DNA of 64,000 bases from Trichoplax adhaerens (lineage: Eukaryota; Placozoa; Uniplacotomia; Trichoplacea; Trichoplacidae). Location of the stretch: NCBI RefSeq assembly GCF_000150275.1, contig NW_002060943.1, positions 2,446,462 to 2,510,461 of the forward strand. The letters are read 5' to 3'. How positions within the stretch are numbered: the stretch's first letter is position 1; each line of letters opens with the position of its first letter. Shown piece by piece: positions 1 through 12,885 of the stretch. The notes below the pieces were generated by a model. It had not been told where the DNA came from, did not search any database, and saw only the letters and a list, made by a program, of their open reading frames with translations. The position numbers and the translations under genes were made by a program.

Positions 1-618
1 AATAAATTGTAAAATTAATAATATACATATTCTAGAATACTGTTAACAGATATTATATAATAGAAGCTAATTATATGAAGTTTAGGAATTAAATTATTTA
101 GAACTATCTAATAGCATTATACCATTGAGAAATTTTGATAAAATTTTTCATAACACGTCTATCACCAATATGGTAAAAATAAATGTGACTGAATTTTAAG
201 TATTAAATCTTAGATATTTTAGAAAGACTGTTTAGCTAGTAAATCACTGTGACCTCATCACGATATGTAATGCATTTTTAATTGATATGGAGCTTTCTGT
301 CATTATTACAAAATTCTACTTCAACTAACTTCTAATCGGCCTAGATCTAGCATAGTCTAGCTAGAACTATGGTTAAATTTTGGTGCAATATTCACTTACT
401 AGAACAAATTTTAAATAATTTTAAAAGTACAATCAGCCTTGAAAATAGCCAAAATATACATTTTGTAGATATATAACATATGTACAGTATACGTAGGCTA
501 TATTTAGGATGTAACTATTTGGCTATAGGAAAATTTGACCTTTCATTTTGATACAATTATAAAATTGTTATAAGTGATTAATTATGCAAGCTGGACTAAT
601 GTCTTTATGCTTAAACAG
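1..618. other. No exon recognised (probable intron of the nucleoside transporter)
   Basis: No coding segment with plausible splice sites was found on either strand. The first transporter exon at 619 begins in mid-codon after an acceptor (TTAAACAG), so this stretch is most simply an intron of that gene, with the 5' exons to the left of the window. Confidence 0.5.
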
Positions 619-2668
619 TTGGACGTTCAATGCAAAGTTTTGCAACAATTTACTTTTCTGCGGCTGCACTTTTCCTTAGTTTAATTTTGGCCTTACTGTA
701 TTTTACGAGAAAGATGGTATGTGACTTAGAAGAAAGTCTAGTGATTGAATAAATCGAAGTAGAATGCTATAAATTTCTACCGTGTCGTTTTTCAATGATT
801 ATAGTATTTTTATGATTGCAGGAGTTTGTTCAATATCATTTGCAATATTTAGAGTTTGGTAAGATTTTAGTAGAAATGCTATTTGTCGGCTAATTTTGTT
901 AGTGTAACTGGTAATAATAACACAAATAATTTTCATTTTAGTTAGAAGCGTAAATTATGTTCATATAAATCGACTACCTATCTGAACCCAATGTAGGACA
1001 GAAAAATGCTAAACGTTTCTATCAATACGAGGAAGAATATGATAGCGATGATGATATAAACAGCAATCCTCAATGTGCTAAGACGCATCAGAAATTTAGT
1101 TATGTTTGGTATCTTCTAAAAAAGGTAAGAAAACTGCTCTATATTGTGAATAAATTTCTAGAAGTCATTGTGTCTATATCCTATAGAAACCGACATTGTA
1201 CGATAATATTATGAAGTAATCGATGACTTCAATGATAGATATGGTTATTGGCCTTGAGTCTCTTGCTATGTACAATGGTCACTTTTGCTATCTATCCTCC
1301 TATCATGGCTCGTGTTAGACCGATGCAAAGTTATCCTCAAGATCCATTTTTTAGTAAATTTATAAACGTGCATAATTTTATTTCGGCATTATATATATTC
1401 AATTCAATATTATCATCAAATCAGCATTAGGAATTTTTATGAAATAGTACTACCAAGTACACTAAAAAATAAAATGATTTCAGTTTGTAATGTAGTATAC
1501 ATATAAAATATTGGTTTAATTAATTGTAGTTTCTGTTAGGAATAGCACCCGGTACTTTAAAAAGGAAGACTACTTAAAATAGTCTATGTATCCTAGTTCT
1601 ATGGACAGCAATATAAAAGATATCATAGACTTTTATGCAGTATTTATTTCGTTAGCCATCCTTGAATGCTCAATTTATAACAAAGTCATTTAGTTTGACC
1701 TAGCTTATATAAGGATAATCAATTATTTCACAGATCTAATTTATTTTGCTAATATACGCGTATTACACAGTAGTAATAAGTTGATTTGATCAAAATCTGA
1801 CGAGAATTAGATAAATCTAGATTTAAATTCTACATCGAATTTAATCGTAGTGAAGCATTACCACCACCTTTAATAATGATGCCCACGAATATTTTATACA
1901 GTGTCTATCTATATTTGTAACCATAAAACAAGAAGTATGAATTTAAACATTTATAGTTTATTTATTTCTTAGTCGTTATAGCGCCACGTGGAGGCGATTA
2001 CTTCTAATTAATTTGCTTCGCTAATGATTTCGGCAAAGGTTTTAAATAAATTTAAATTTATTACTTTGAATTTTAGGAAAACTATTCGTCCTGTTTGCTT
2101 ATCTACTATGCGCATTAGGCGATTTCGTCGGAGCGGCAGTTGCGCTATGGATATTATTGGTACTATCAATCTATGTTGTATTTTTATAATTAAAAAACTT
2201 GAAAATTAAAGCAATTTATTGCTATATATGATGCTATATTGTAGCCTAGACCTGATCAAGATAAAGTTCTGTTGCTTCTGAATGTACTAAGGATGGTATT
2301 TCTTCCAGTCTTTTTATTATGTAATGGTCACCCGCGACAGTACTTACCCGTATTGATCAACAATGATGCACCATATATGATTTTAGCGACAGTGTTAGGC
2401 TTATCTAATGGCTATTTTAGAACATTAGCGACGATATATGCCCCAAAGTATGTTAAATAACTAGGATGGATAGCTAATTCATACTGAAGAATTGATCAAA
2501 TTCTACGTGATATTATTCTCTTAATTAAATATACGTTTTTTTAAATGTACTTTCAGGAAAGTATGTCCTCGATATCGAGAATCTGTGGGTGCAATTATGT
2601 TCTTTTTTAATGTAGCAGGCGTAGGAGCTGCATCTTTAGTCGCTTTCTTATCCTGCAGTATTATGTAA
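619..2668 (+). CDS. Equilibrative nucleoside transporter (ENT/SLC29 family), 3' part
   Basis: Multi-pass plasma-membrane carrier that moves nucleosides down their gradient. Seven exons join in frame: 619-716, 822-858, 997-1124, 1239-1353, 2077-2159, 2245-2447, 2557-2668, giving the last 257 residues and stop TAA. Visible in order: a TM6-like segment (LFLSLILALLYFTRKM), a charged acidic cytoplasmic loop (EEEYDSDDDINS), a TM7-like segment (IWLLALSLLLCTMVTFAIYP), then ENT signatures LGDFVG, RMVFLPVFLLCN, LSNGYF and PKKVCPRYRESVGAIM, ending in a last hydrophobic helix. The final motif matches the family's PKKV...E..GAIM block before the terminal helix, as in human ENT1. The usual Arg after the LGDFVG-type motif (GR in ENT1) reads GA here. 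The donor at 2160 (GTACTA) is the weakest site. The 5' half lies outside the window. Confidence 0.87.
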
Positions 2669-3100
2669 CACTGTTAATATGTTTATTGTAGTGAAGATAA
2701 AACATATGTGTGAGGTATGTATTGTATTTATTTCGATTCTTTTTTCAGAAAGGATTTATTAAAATTTAATCTTTCATCAGATTAAATATTCAGATTAATA
2801 TTGAGCACGAGTATGTTATTAAGAATGCTAACGAATACTTGTATAAGCGTATGTGATGTGCAGTAATACTGGCTAGCTGCCTAAAGCAGATCATGTTGAT
2901 CAATAAAGATATTTCACTATGAGAAAATTTCTGGCTTAGAACTTGTTCTCGATGTTTCAAATGGTTGAGTCCCGTTGGTTGGTCAATAAGGCATAAATTT
3001 TCCATGGTTTGCCTGCCGTCTTATATCTACTAAAATTCGTCAAAATCACCTACTAATAGCTTTAAATATAAGCGTAGACTCCTGAGTAGAATTAAGCTTG
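2669..3100. other. Transporter 3' flank, no gene seen
   Basis: AT-rich sequence after the transporter stop codon. No coding segment was recognised. A short reverse ORF near 2790-3005 has no recognisable motif. Confidence 0.4.
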
Positions 3101-4145
3101 GATTATTTTCTATTTGCTGCTGTTATTCTCGACATCTTTACCTAGACTGCCCTGTATAGTAATTCCATCCTAGTGATATCTAGTACCGAAGCAATTGAAT
3201 ATATGAGTATCGTATGATTAATTAGTTTCGATAAAGCTTATGTTACCAGATATATCAACTTTGAATTGCATAGAATTGATATTACGATAGTTTGCCCCTG
3301 TGGATGGAATTGAGTGCCCGTTAGCTGGTCGAATTTGCTCATACAAACAGCATCGAATGCGATAGGCATATTTTCTGACTTGGTTATTGAAGTAAGTATA
3401 CGCATAAATAGATCATTATGCAGTGTAATAAGAATCTAGCTATTTCGATATAATATGTATTAGCTTTGGATAGTATAGATATGATAGTTTGCTTTATTGG
3501 GAAGAATTGAGTATTCGATGTCTTGTTAAAATTGCTTCAAAAATCATGAAATGCTATAGCTACATTTACTAACTTGTTAAGCTAGCTAAAGTAAGTGAGT
3601 GTCTATATCGATAGACTAATATGCAGTATAGTAAGGTCTAGCTATTTCTTCACAGTATATATTATCTTTGAATAAGATAGAATTGATCCTATAAAGGTTT
3701 GCTTAATTAAGTAGAATTGAGTACTTTCGAGTCAATTTTGAGTAGGAGTTGTCTTGTTGAAATTACTAAACAAAACAACAAGTATCAAAACACCCTCGAA
3801 TATGATAGTCATATTTTCTATTTTACGAAGCTAACTGAAGTACAGAAAATATGCTGTTTAAGTAGATAAATTGATATGCAGTTTCGATAAGATCTAGCTA
3901 TTCCAAGCAAAGTATGTATAAACTTTAAATAAGATAGGATTGATCTAACGATAGTTTGCTTAGTTGGGTGGAATTGAGTACTCGTTGTCTAGTTGAAATT
4001 GCTTCTAACTTGCAAAGTTAATTGAAGTAAGCCACTATACGTGTAGATAAATTGATATACGGTATGGTAAGAGGCTAGTTATTTTGCCACAGTATGTGTT
4101 CGCTTTAAAGAAGATAGAATTGATTCTGCGATAATTTGCATTCTC
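3100..4145. repeat. Decayed tandem array, about 200-bp units, 5 copies
   Basis: A block recurs around TAGAATTGAT at about 3271, 3474 (degenerate), 3678, 3935 (TAGGATTGAT) and 4115, spaced about 203, 204, 257 and 180 bp. Downstream of it the phrases GATAGTTTGCTT, GGAATTGAGTACTCG and GTCTTGTTGAAATTGCTTC return in the same order; upstream the phrase TAAGATCTAGCTATT returns. Copies differ by many substitutions and indels, so the array is old. No ORF runs through it. Confidence 0.7.
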
Positions 4146-4399
4146 ATATCTGGCTTACAACGAAAAAAGAGTAAACTTGCAATTTCTAAATATAAAATGT
4201 CTTGTTTTGAAACTTTTATAGTAGTTACTCTAGTATATCGGTGATAATGCAATCAATTATTTCTAGGAGTCCCTTGAATTTAGTTTCAAGATTTTTTACT
4301 CTCAATTTTGCAAGAATGTCAAAGTAGGCCAAATTCTATCTGACATGATCATAGTCATCTTGAAAGCAATGATAGACAATATCGACTCACTGCGATGGC

Positions 4400-5525
4400 T
4401 TGATATCTGTATTTGTAAACAAGATAAGAACTGACTGCAGATGGTTTTCTTCTATAACACACCCATACGAAAACTTTTTGTCACGGTACGAACTACCGTG
4501 AAGAAATAGATATCTAAATTTGGTTAATATAATATAGTGATATTATATTACAACTAGTTACTTACAATAGGAATTACTCTAATTATAAATGTGTTTCAGT
4601 AAATTTAATACTGTGCTATAATGTGCACTGAAATGATTCTGTGAATGGACATATTGTAGTCCGACTGTGAAAAATTAGTTAGGTAGATGGTCTCACCTAA
4701 GTATTTTTATAAGATAACTCGTGAATGTTAGCTGCTGTAGAAGGGTATATAAGCCCGACAGATAGTTGAATAAAGTAGTTCTCAATTGTATAGTTGTTTT
4801 AACGTAGAATCAAAGGCGTCTAAATTCTTGTAAGGTAGTTAAGGGATACTGAATCCCGGAAATTATAGTAATTTAGAGATTTGTTTTACGTTATCCTTGT
4901 CACGAAGCTGGTTTGTAACACTTATTCAGTTGCCTTTTTTATCCTAGGCTTTCTTTCTAGAATTATCTCGTTCGTATATGTAAATTTGATTTCTGTAATG
5001 TTGGTCATATTTATATGACAATCTTCCACTATGAATTTTATAAGTTGCTCTTGATAATGGCATGATGAAAATATTACTATACTTACTTTATAGTTACTCT
5101 CAATATTACGTATTTTTAAGCAAGATTAAAACTAACTGTAGATAGCTTTCTTCTATAGCAGCACACCTGCACGAATGCTTGCCCACTTGTCATTTTAATC
5201 ATATACTTTCATTTTGGAAATATCTTGTCTCGATATGTACATTTAATTTCCATGATGTTGATTGTCTTATAATATTTACCTTATAGTAATTCCCAAGTAT
5301 TAGTAAACAAGTCAATAACTAACTGTAGATGATTTTCTTCTATAGCATCGAACCTTTACGAAAGCTTGTTCAGTTTTCATTTTTATTCTATGTTCATACT
5401 GTATGCGTAGAATTATCTTCTCTCTATATACATTTGATTTCCGTAATATTGGCTATATTTATATAATATTGATCCACAATGAATTTTGTAGGTTGTTCTT
5501 GCTAGTGGCATGATGAAAATATTAC
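4400..5525. repeat. Second decayed tandem array
   Basis: The phrase CTAACTGTAGAT...TTCTTCTATAGCA occurs at about 4431, 5132 and 5319. A longer block (TTTGATTTCYGTAATRTTGG, then TATTTATATRA, then TGGCATGATGAAAATATTA) occurs at about 4980-5076 and 5430-5524. The copies are interleaved and diverged, with spacings of about 187 and 447 bp. No coding potential is evident in the array itself. Confidence 0.6.
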
Positions 5526-5701
5526 GAAATATAGATGATGACAATGAAGACAATCAAGACCTACGACAAAAAATCAGTGTTGCTTTCTCTTACACTATTG
5601 ATGAAGCAAACTCTGAACAAGTTAGGTCTGCTACAATTTATAGATTACATGTAAAAAGTTGCAACAAAAGCGATATTATGCAACTGGATGAAATTCAATA
5701 G
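5510..5701 (+). CDS. Short acidic ORF of unknown status
   Basis: A 63-codon ORF starts in the last copy of the upstream array (GGCATGATGAAAATATTA is array sequence) and runs into unique DNA. The product is polar and acidic (IDDDNEDNQDLRQ), unlike the hydrophobic chance ORFs around it, so it may be a decayed exon. No family is recognised, no splice partner was found, and the start codon is repeat-derived. More likely not a gene. Confidence 0.13.
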   Translation: MMKILRNIDDDNEDNQDLRQKISVAFSYTIDEANSEQVRSATIYRLHVKSCNKSDIMQLDEIQ

Positions 5702-8700
5702 AATAAGTAACCATCAAGAAAATCTGGCAATATCATGATCTAAATTTATGCTATATAGATTTAGTTCATCTTAAACTGTTCACGGCAAATGGTTATGAAC
5801 GAGAAAAAATTTATTTGTCAAATGAAACTGTCTGGAATCCACTAAAGTTGACTATCATTTTCTATCAATCGAATTATATAGACACCCCTTGGTATGGAAT
5901 TAAATTTTTGATATACCTGTAAGTGGCACTTGTGTATGGCTATTTACTTACACATGATGAGACCAAATAATTTTGTGATTATCTTTTAGTTATTGCATGT
6001 GTCACTTTATAGAAAATTTTAAATTATTTACACGTGCAAATTCTGATGTTACTGAGTATCTACTGAATAGGAAGATGGCTTCGACATTGTAAGTGAATGA
6101 ATAGCGTATTGTAGTTAATATCGCAATACATCCTTTCACGAAGGTATTAATAGGTGCAATATCTTACAAGGTGCCGTTTAAAGAAATTATTTTCTTAGCC
6201 AGTATCTAAACTTGTCAACAGTAATTTTATTTCGGATACAACTTATAAAGTAGCTATGTTAATAAATGTACCCTATATAAGCATCTCTCGATAACGATCG
6301 ACAGTAGCTACGCTCTTATTCCCGTAATTAATGTCGTAAGTATTCTGAAGCTTAATCTATTTTCGATCTGTAATTTATAAGTTGAGAACATTTCATTAGC
6401 GATCGATTTTCTTGCTAAAAATTACTATTAAATGCTATTCATTGTCTGCTGATCTGTAAGCTAGAATTTTTTGACGATACAATAATTTTCAGTCCTACTC
6501 ATATATTATTAGTAGCATTTGAAAAATATTTTAAATATTTTTATAGTACTTATCTAGTAAAAGATTAAGATTAATTTAAAAAGCTATTTTGGTGTTTTTA
6601 CTGGTTCGAAATAGTTGTTTTTATCTGTATTTTCTTTACTATTTGAAACTTATGAGACAGTCTTCGGTAGCAAAAAGAATAAGAAAGAATCAGTGTAAGA
6701 CAAATTAGTAAAAGTGCTGCTTCAAGAATTAAAATATGAAAATTTTAAGGAATGAATAATTTTACTATTAATAAAGGCGAATCTAAAAATCTCAGTCGTC
6801 AAATTTGATGTTAAGTCAATATTTGGATCAACTAAAGTGCGGTGTATTCTTACACTTAGGCTCTTGATTAAATTTAGCATAAATAATTTTGCGATGTAAG
6901 CAGAGGTAAGAGATTCTGTAGTTAAAACCTAAATGCGATTAGGTCTAAAGTAATGACGAACGGATTGTAGCATAGGGCCTCGTATGAGAATAGAACAGCA
7001 GGCTTTAACTTGTAAGTTTTGTTTCTATCAGTCAATATGCGGCAGCAAAGGCAGGCTTTGTACATCTTATCAAGCTAATAGAACGCAATATTCGATTTTA
7101 TTTTAATATTCCTTTATCAAATATTACACTGCAACTATGCGGATATGCCTTTATTCAATAACAACAATTTAAAGTTTAAAACATCCATTATCGCTATGTA
7201 GACCATAGCTGAAATAGATTATGATACTACAATACAGAAGCTTGTTTAGAGGATGCACTATCGTACATATATCATAGCTGTAAGATTTTAAGTTAATAAA
7301 AAATTGATACTATCCTTCTAAGTTGACGATTTCCCTAATTGTCAAATGCAAATTAAGACACCCACGTTACACCGAGAACTATAACTTACAAAATTATAAA
7401 TTACAGGAGATAATGTAAGGATCAAAGCTATCCATAATGTAAAATTACTTCATAAGTCTACTTAGATGCTATTTAGAAAGATGATTTGACCAAACTATCA
7501 TATAATAATCTAAAATTGGTCATGATATTTGTGTTTTGCTAGCTAGCAAACTCTATTCCTGATGATCGATTATTGGAATAAATTATACTATACTATTTAG
7601 ACGGTCGATATATGAAGTTAAGCAAGATAGAGAGGAATCTGACTAACGGAAGTATGATGAGAGTTGCATGATAAAATTGTGAACAAATGTGATCTGAAAA
7701 TAAAAATATCTATTAAGGTTAGGTAATATAGCTTATCCAACTTACTGATCATCAATTTAAGGGATAGTAGTATGATTTATAGTAAACTATTTATAGTGTA
7801 AAACTAAATAAAAATCGTTCCAATGGTCAGTTGTTAAGAATAATTTAAGAGGTCTAAACTATTGCTATTATAAAATCAATTAAGATATTGACTGATGTCT
7901 GTATAAGCAAGCTCACAGATGGTCGATAATTGGAATTATTCATACGTTCAGTTATTAACAAGATATTTGCTATGACAATTGTATATGTAATTAATGATGG
8001 CTGATATTTGTTGATTTATTCTTCACAATCGACATTTTTAAAATGGATATAAGTAGTTATGTTATACGGAGCTTTCGTGGCTGAAAGCAGAATTGTATTC
8101 ATGAATTTGCTTACTTTTATGAAAATAACTTAATGTATTTAGTATTTAATTCATGATTATGTTATCACAGCTGTATTTAGAAAAGTAGCCAGAGTAGTAA
8201 ATTCATTAAAAAACGAAATACTTCCTTACAGATGATTATGGTATATACTGATACTGGATCGCAGACATGTAAAATAGACTCTTACATCTTGCACAAATTA
8301 TAAAGATAAATTTATCATTTATATGTCTCAAGTATAGCTTGCCATGGTCTTATATTACTGCTAAATTAGGATTATTAGTAACCTGAATCAATACTTGTAA
8401 TTGATTATGTTCCAGTAATAACTCAGGAAAACCGGAAAATAAATAACGATCGTTCAACTTTTAATTTTGATTTACTCTTTCATAGTTTGATATTGAAAAT
8501 GTTTTTTCTAATTATTGGATAGTGATATTATAATTTAATTAAATGTATAGGAAGCAAATTTAACTACACACGTTGTTTACGTCTCCGACTTAAGTTTATT
8601 AACGTCAATGCAATTGATCCTTTCAATTCTACAATGTCCATACGTTAATTCTCCAATCACCGGTCATATTCTATTTAATAGCATAATTGGATTCTATCAT

Positions 8701-11700
8701 TTACAGAGTCGAGTAATTATCATATTTGATGTTTCTGTTCATTTTGCATCATTTGATCTGTCGTTTCTATTCTATTTACTAAGCTCAATATACTTATGTA
8801 TACAACAATATAGTTTTAATTTCAGGCGTAGTAAGATAATATTCTAATAAATCTGATCATCACAAACAAAAGAAATATTTTCATAATGTGGAAAATAATT
8901 TATTGAAGTTCGTTACTGAGACGAAGTTAATTAAGATAGACAATAAAATAACTATCAAACAGTATCATTGGATAAAGATTTGTTGAGATAAAACTACAAT
9001 AGTTTTAATCACTACCGATAATATAGTTGACTGCGATTTGAATGTGCACGATAGAATTTGAGATTTCTTTTATTTTTATTTTATTTCTGCTGCTTTTATT
9101 CACTTATTAAGTAGAAATAAGAACTAGAGTGTAATGATGTATAGCTTTTTTCTAAATTTATCTATAATGAAATGAAACACTTTATTTTATAACGCTTGAC
9201 CTACAGCTATTTTAATTATCCAGACTAATTGATAGCTGTAAATTATTAATTGGCAAACTCTTCTATTTGATAAGTCACATACTCTACTTGTAGGAAAAAT
9301 TTTACAGTCAAGTAAAGAATTCCAAGAAATGGAATCTATTTGTTCGTATTGATGTTTCTTCAGACGGAATAATCTAATAACCATAATTTTGATATACAAC
9401 TAATTTAGTATTATAATCATTATCGCACGAATATCCAATGTGCTATTAACATGCTTGCTTGTTAATTTTGCCTATTGCATCCATGGTTATAGGAACTTCG
9501 AAATAAAATGGCATTTTTATGATGGTTGCGAGTTTCAGTAACATTGTTTTGCCCATTCTTTATACACTTACGTAAGATATTCTATTCGCAAATTGAAAAT
9601 ATTATTTTCCGTGTTTTAAAAATGACATAAGTATGTGCTGTTTTATTTTTTGCAGTCATTACAAAATTAATTTGGATGTTAAAGTCAATTTTCAATTTTT
9701 GCAATGATATAAGTACAGCTTAGAGTGTAGTATTTATTTCAATTGTAATTGTATATTGCATTCTAATTTTAATTTTTTATTACAGTAGATCAAAGTAAAT
9801 GTTGTTGTTTCTATTTCATCCGCAGTATATAAATAATAACTTCAGATGTAAATGCTTCTTTGTTACGATTGGTATGAGGAAATATCGTTCGTTGCTATTT
9901 TATTAATTTCCTCTTTAATTTTGCAAAACATTAAAGATTTAACAGTATATTGAAATCTTTATGGTTTGTATTCGCTGGAAATATTTGATCAGATTTTCTT
10001 CTAATAAATTTCTAATTTTTGTTATTTGTAACAAAATTTTAATTTTTATAGATAACATACGAGTGAATGCTGTTCATTACATATGTAATAGTATTCCATA
10101 TTTAGTATGCATCATGTATCAGAGAAATAAGATGTCAAATTTCTAAATAGATACAACTAAATTTTGATATCGAATCAATCTTTTCTTTAACTATTTTATC
10201 CGATGCATAAATTTTAGACTGGAAGCCTCCAATTTCACGCTTAATATATGCTATTACTATTTTATTGCTTCGTTCTACCATTGCAGTAGAAGTATAATAG
10301 TGATCAAGATATAAAAAAGTTAGATTACTATTATCAATTAATGTACAATGGTGTTGACGACTATTAAGATTTAATATGAAATATTGATTAATCCTAAATG
10401 AAATTAGTTGATGGGATTGTGATTATAAATGAAGATATAATATTAGTTGTAGAAAGCTCTTGAGCAATAGATAGTAATCTTTAGAAGAAAATCCGAAAAC
10501 TTTTAGCCCAAAAGATATTTTTAATAATTAATTTCGTTTGCAATATCAATATGGCCTCGTGATAAAACCAATATTGACGTTATTTTAGTAGAATTTTTGA
10601 TTACAAATTGACATTAATTTCGATCGTTATTGTTGCCCTTCATATACTTCATATTTATTTGATAGTCCTCGTAAATAGATTAGTAGAATCTGCTGTATCA
10701 CATGTAGTAATCAAAAAATACTTCCTTCATCCACTTGCATCGCATGAATATAATGTTATTTAATGCAATTTTAGGATAAAGTACTAACTACGCTGTATAT
10801 AAGGATTTAAAGATTGGTTATTTCCTATTAAATATTTACTATCTTTACAAATGGTAGAATTCATATCAATAGTGTACCAGAAAGAAGATAAAGATAATAA
10901 ACTAGAACAATGCCTGCAACGATATATTAGCATGAAATTTGAAATGTTGCTGCATGTTATAGCAACAAGGGTCGTAGATACTATTTGTGTTGCACCTTCA
11001 TAAATTTTTGTCTTATTTTATGGCATTAATATAAATTAGGGTGATTTTAGTAGATAACATGATGTGTCTAGGCATCAGATGATGGTTTGCTAAGACGAAA
11101 AGTGAATGCACTGTGAATTACATTTCGTAGTGGGAAGTATGCATTTGATTAAACCATGAATACATTGCCCTCCTAATACATGAGTATTCTCTATAGAAAT
11201 GTCCACTTATTTTTTATCCTTAGTGTAAAAATTATCATAGTACCTAATCATTTTCCATAATGAATTATAACAAAATGGCCCAATCGATCTCCTCATGAAT
11301 TATTATCACCAATATTTTTTCTCGCTAATACTATTAAAATACCATTGCTACTGCTCATATAGCCTAGAACTATAGGTTAGATTACCATTAATGGTTTATT
11401 GCAGGAAAGAAATAGTATCAAATTCCTACACATTGCAATCCAATAGTTTGAAAGTCATAAAATAAGATTATTAAAATGTTTAAGATTAAAATTTCGACTT
11501 ATAGTTTGTTATATTTATTGCAAGCAGATCTGCAATTTTAGAATTCATATTTATTTCTTTATCGTTTTTAATATGATTTCATTTCTGTATGTTTCGATAA
11601 CAAACAATGCTATCAGATCCTTTTAACGAGATAATATTGAACCGGTCAGCGTTTTTCAACTAACTTCACTTAAATTAACTAGGGTTCCATAAGATTTAAT

Positions 11701-11901
11701 GTGCATTTAAGTGTAGGTATGTTTATTCGTCCATATACATTAATATCAACATTAGGTCTGTTATAAATATAATTTATCGTTATGAAGGCTATCTATCATT
11801 CCAGAAAGATTATGACGTATCAACAATAAACATTATATAGTGAATCTAATGTAATGCCAGATTAAGTGTACAGAGGAATGGATTGATCGAAATTTTGTCG
11901 T
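5702..11901. other. Gene-poor AT-rich stretch
   Basis: About 6.2 kb with no recognisable exon on either strand. ORFs near 8608-8847, 9187-9399 and 9961-10146 encode hydrophobic or low-complexity chance peptides without motifs. No tRNA, long terminal repeats or transposase-like sequence was seen. TTTATT at 11722-11727 could be the reverse-strand AATAAA signal of the GPCR gene on the right. Confidence 0.45.
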
Positions 11902-12885
11902 TTATGGTGCATGAACACAGCAACAATTAGTTGAGAGAGCATTTTTACTTCGAACATGATAGTAACCGTATAATATTGGATTATAAGCTATAGCTGAGGT
12001 ATAAATTATAGTTACGATTTGAATTACTAACGATACATTAGGTATAGCCAACAGGCGAAATTCGACGATAATAAAAACAACAAAATAGGGAACATTGTTA
12101 ACTAGAAAGACTATGCAACATGCGATTAAAATTTTAATCACTTTTCTTTTCCTCAATAAACGTTCTCTTGCATTCTTAGTCATGAATGATGGCCTTTGGC
12201 TATTCTCAGGGCTGATCCATAATCGATAGATAACAAGGCTATAGAGGGATACTAAGAGAATAATGGGTATAATAAAGGAAATGGAAATATGCATAGTCCA
12301 AAAAGTTATTCGTGTTAGTTCAATCTGCCTAATTGGATAACCGGTAGCATTTCTAATAGTAATATCGGTTGTATTATTTTCAGGATAAAATGGCAGGCAA
12401 CTTATAACACCATTAGCATTGTAGAGGATAGTATAACGAGCATATTGAATATAGACAACGAAAGAAATAAGCCAGCTAATTGGAATAAAGAGATAAGCCT
12501 TCTTGCAGGTCATTTTTAAATATGGTTTCATGGGATAAACGATAACAAGGCAACGATCGGCGCAAATTGTCACTAATGTCAAAGCAATACAAAAAATAGA
12601 AGCTACGGGTGTTATGGATCGAAAACGGCACATATCCACGGATTTCGGAAATGCAAATCCCGACTTGGGATTGAATAATTCATAAATTTTAAAAGGCATC
12701 AAAAATGCAGCGATAATCAATCCAGCTAATGATAAATTACTAACTAAGACGTTAACGGGAGTTCGGTAGCTTTTTTTAATCATGACAATCATGATAAAGA
12801 GAAGATTAAAAGGTATAGAAATTGCCATCATACCAATATATAGGATAGCGATAATGGTGCGCGCTGCTGTAGCCGTTGATTCCAT
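11902..12885 (-). CDS. Rhodopsin-class (class A) GPCR, intronless, 327 aa
   Basis: Seven-helix receptor expected at the plasma membrane; ligand unknown. Single exon with a very short N-terminus (about 10 residues before TM1). Class A landmarks: N27 (1.50) in TM1; NLSLAG at 50-55 in TM2; C86 (3.25) that should pair with the ECL2 cysteine in VISCLPF; D110-R111-C112 at the end of TM3 (R111 = 3.50, exactly 25 after C86); NVPYF in TM6 (P6.50); YNPILY in TM7 (NPxxY). ECL2 has two N-glycosylation sequons (NNTT, NATG). The tail is short and ends in a CCC cluster suited to palmitoylation. Odd: Asp2.50 is Gly55, the DRY tyrosine is Cys, and Trp6.48 appears to be Asn. A divergent peptide-type receptor is possible but not shown. 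Confidence 0.9.
   Translation of the reverse strand: MESTATAARTIIAILYIGMMAISIPFNLLFIMIVMIKKSYRTPVNVLVSNLSLAGLIIAAFLMPFKIYELFNPKSGFAFPKSVDMCRFRSITPVASIFCIALTLVTICADRCLVIVYPMKPYLKMTCKKAYLFIPISWLISFVVYIQYARYTILYNANGVISCLPFYPENNTTDITIRNATGYPIRQIELTRITFWTMHISISFIIPIILLVSLYSLVIYRLWISPENSQRPSFMTKNARERLLRKRKVIKILIACCIVFLVNNVPYFVVFIIVEFRLLAIPNVSLVIQIVTIIYTSAIAYNPILYGYYHVRSKNALSTNCCCVHAP

Noticed and set aside
9187-10146. Short ORFs in the 5.7-11.9 kb desert
   Set aside because: Composition follows AT-rich codons, no domains, no convincing splice signals, and none over 80 codons.
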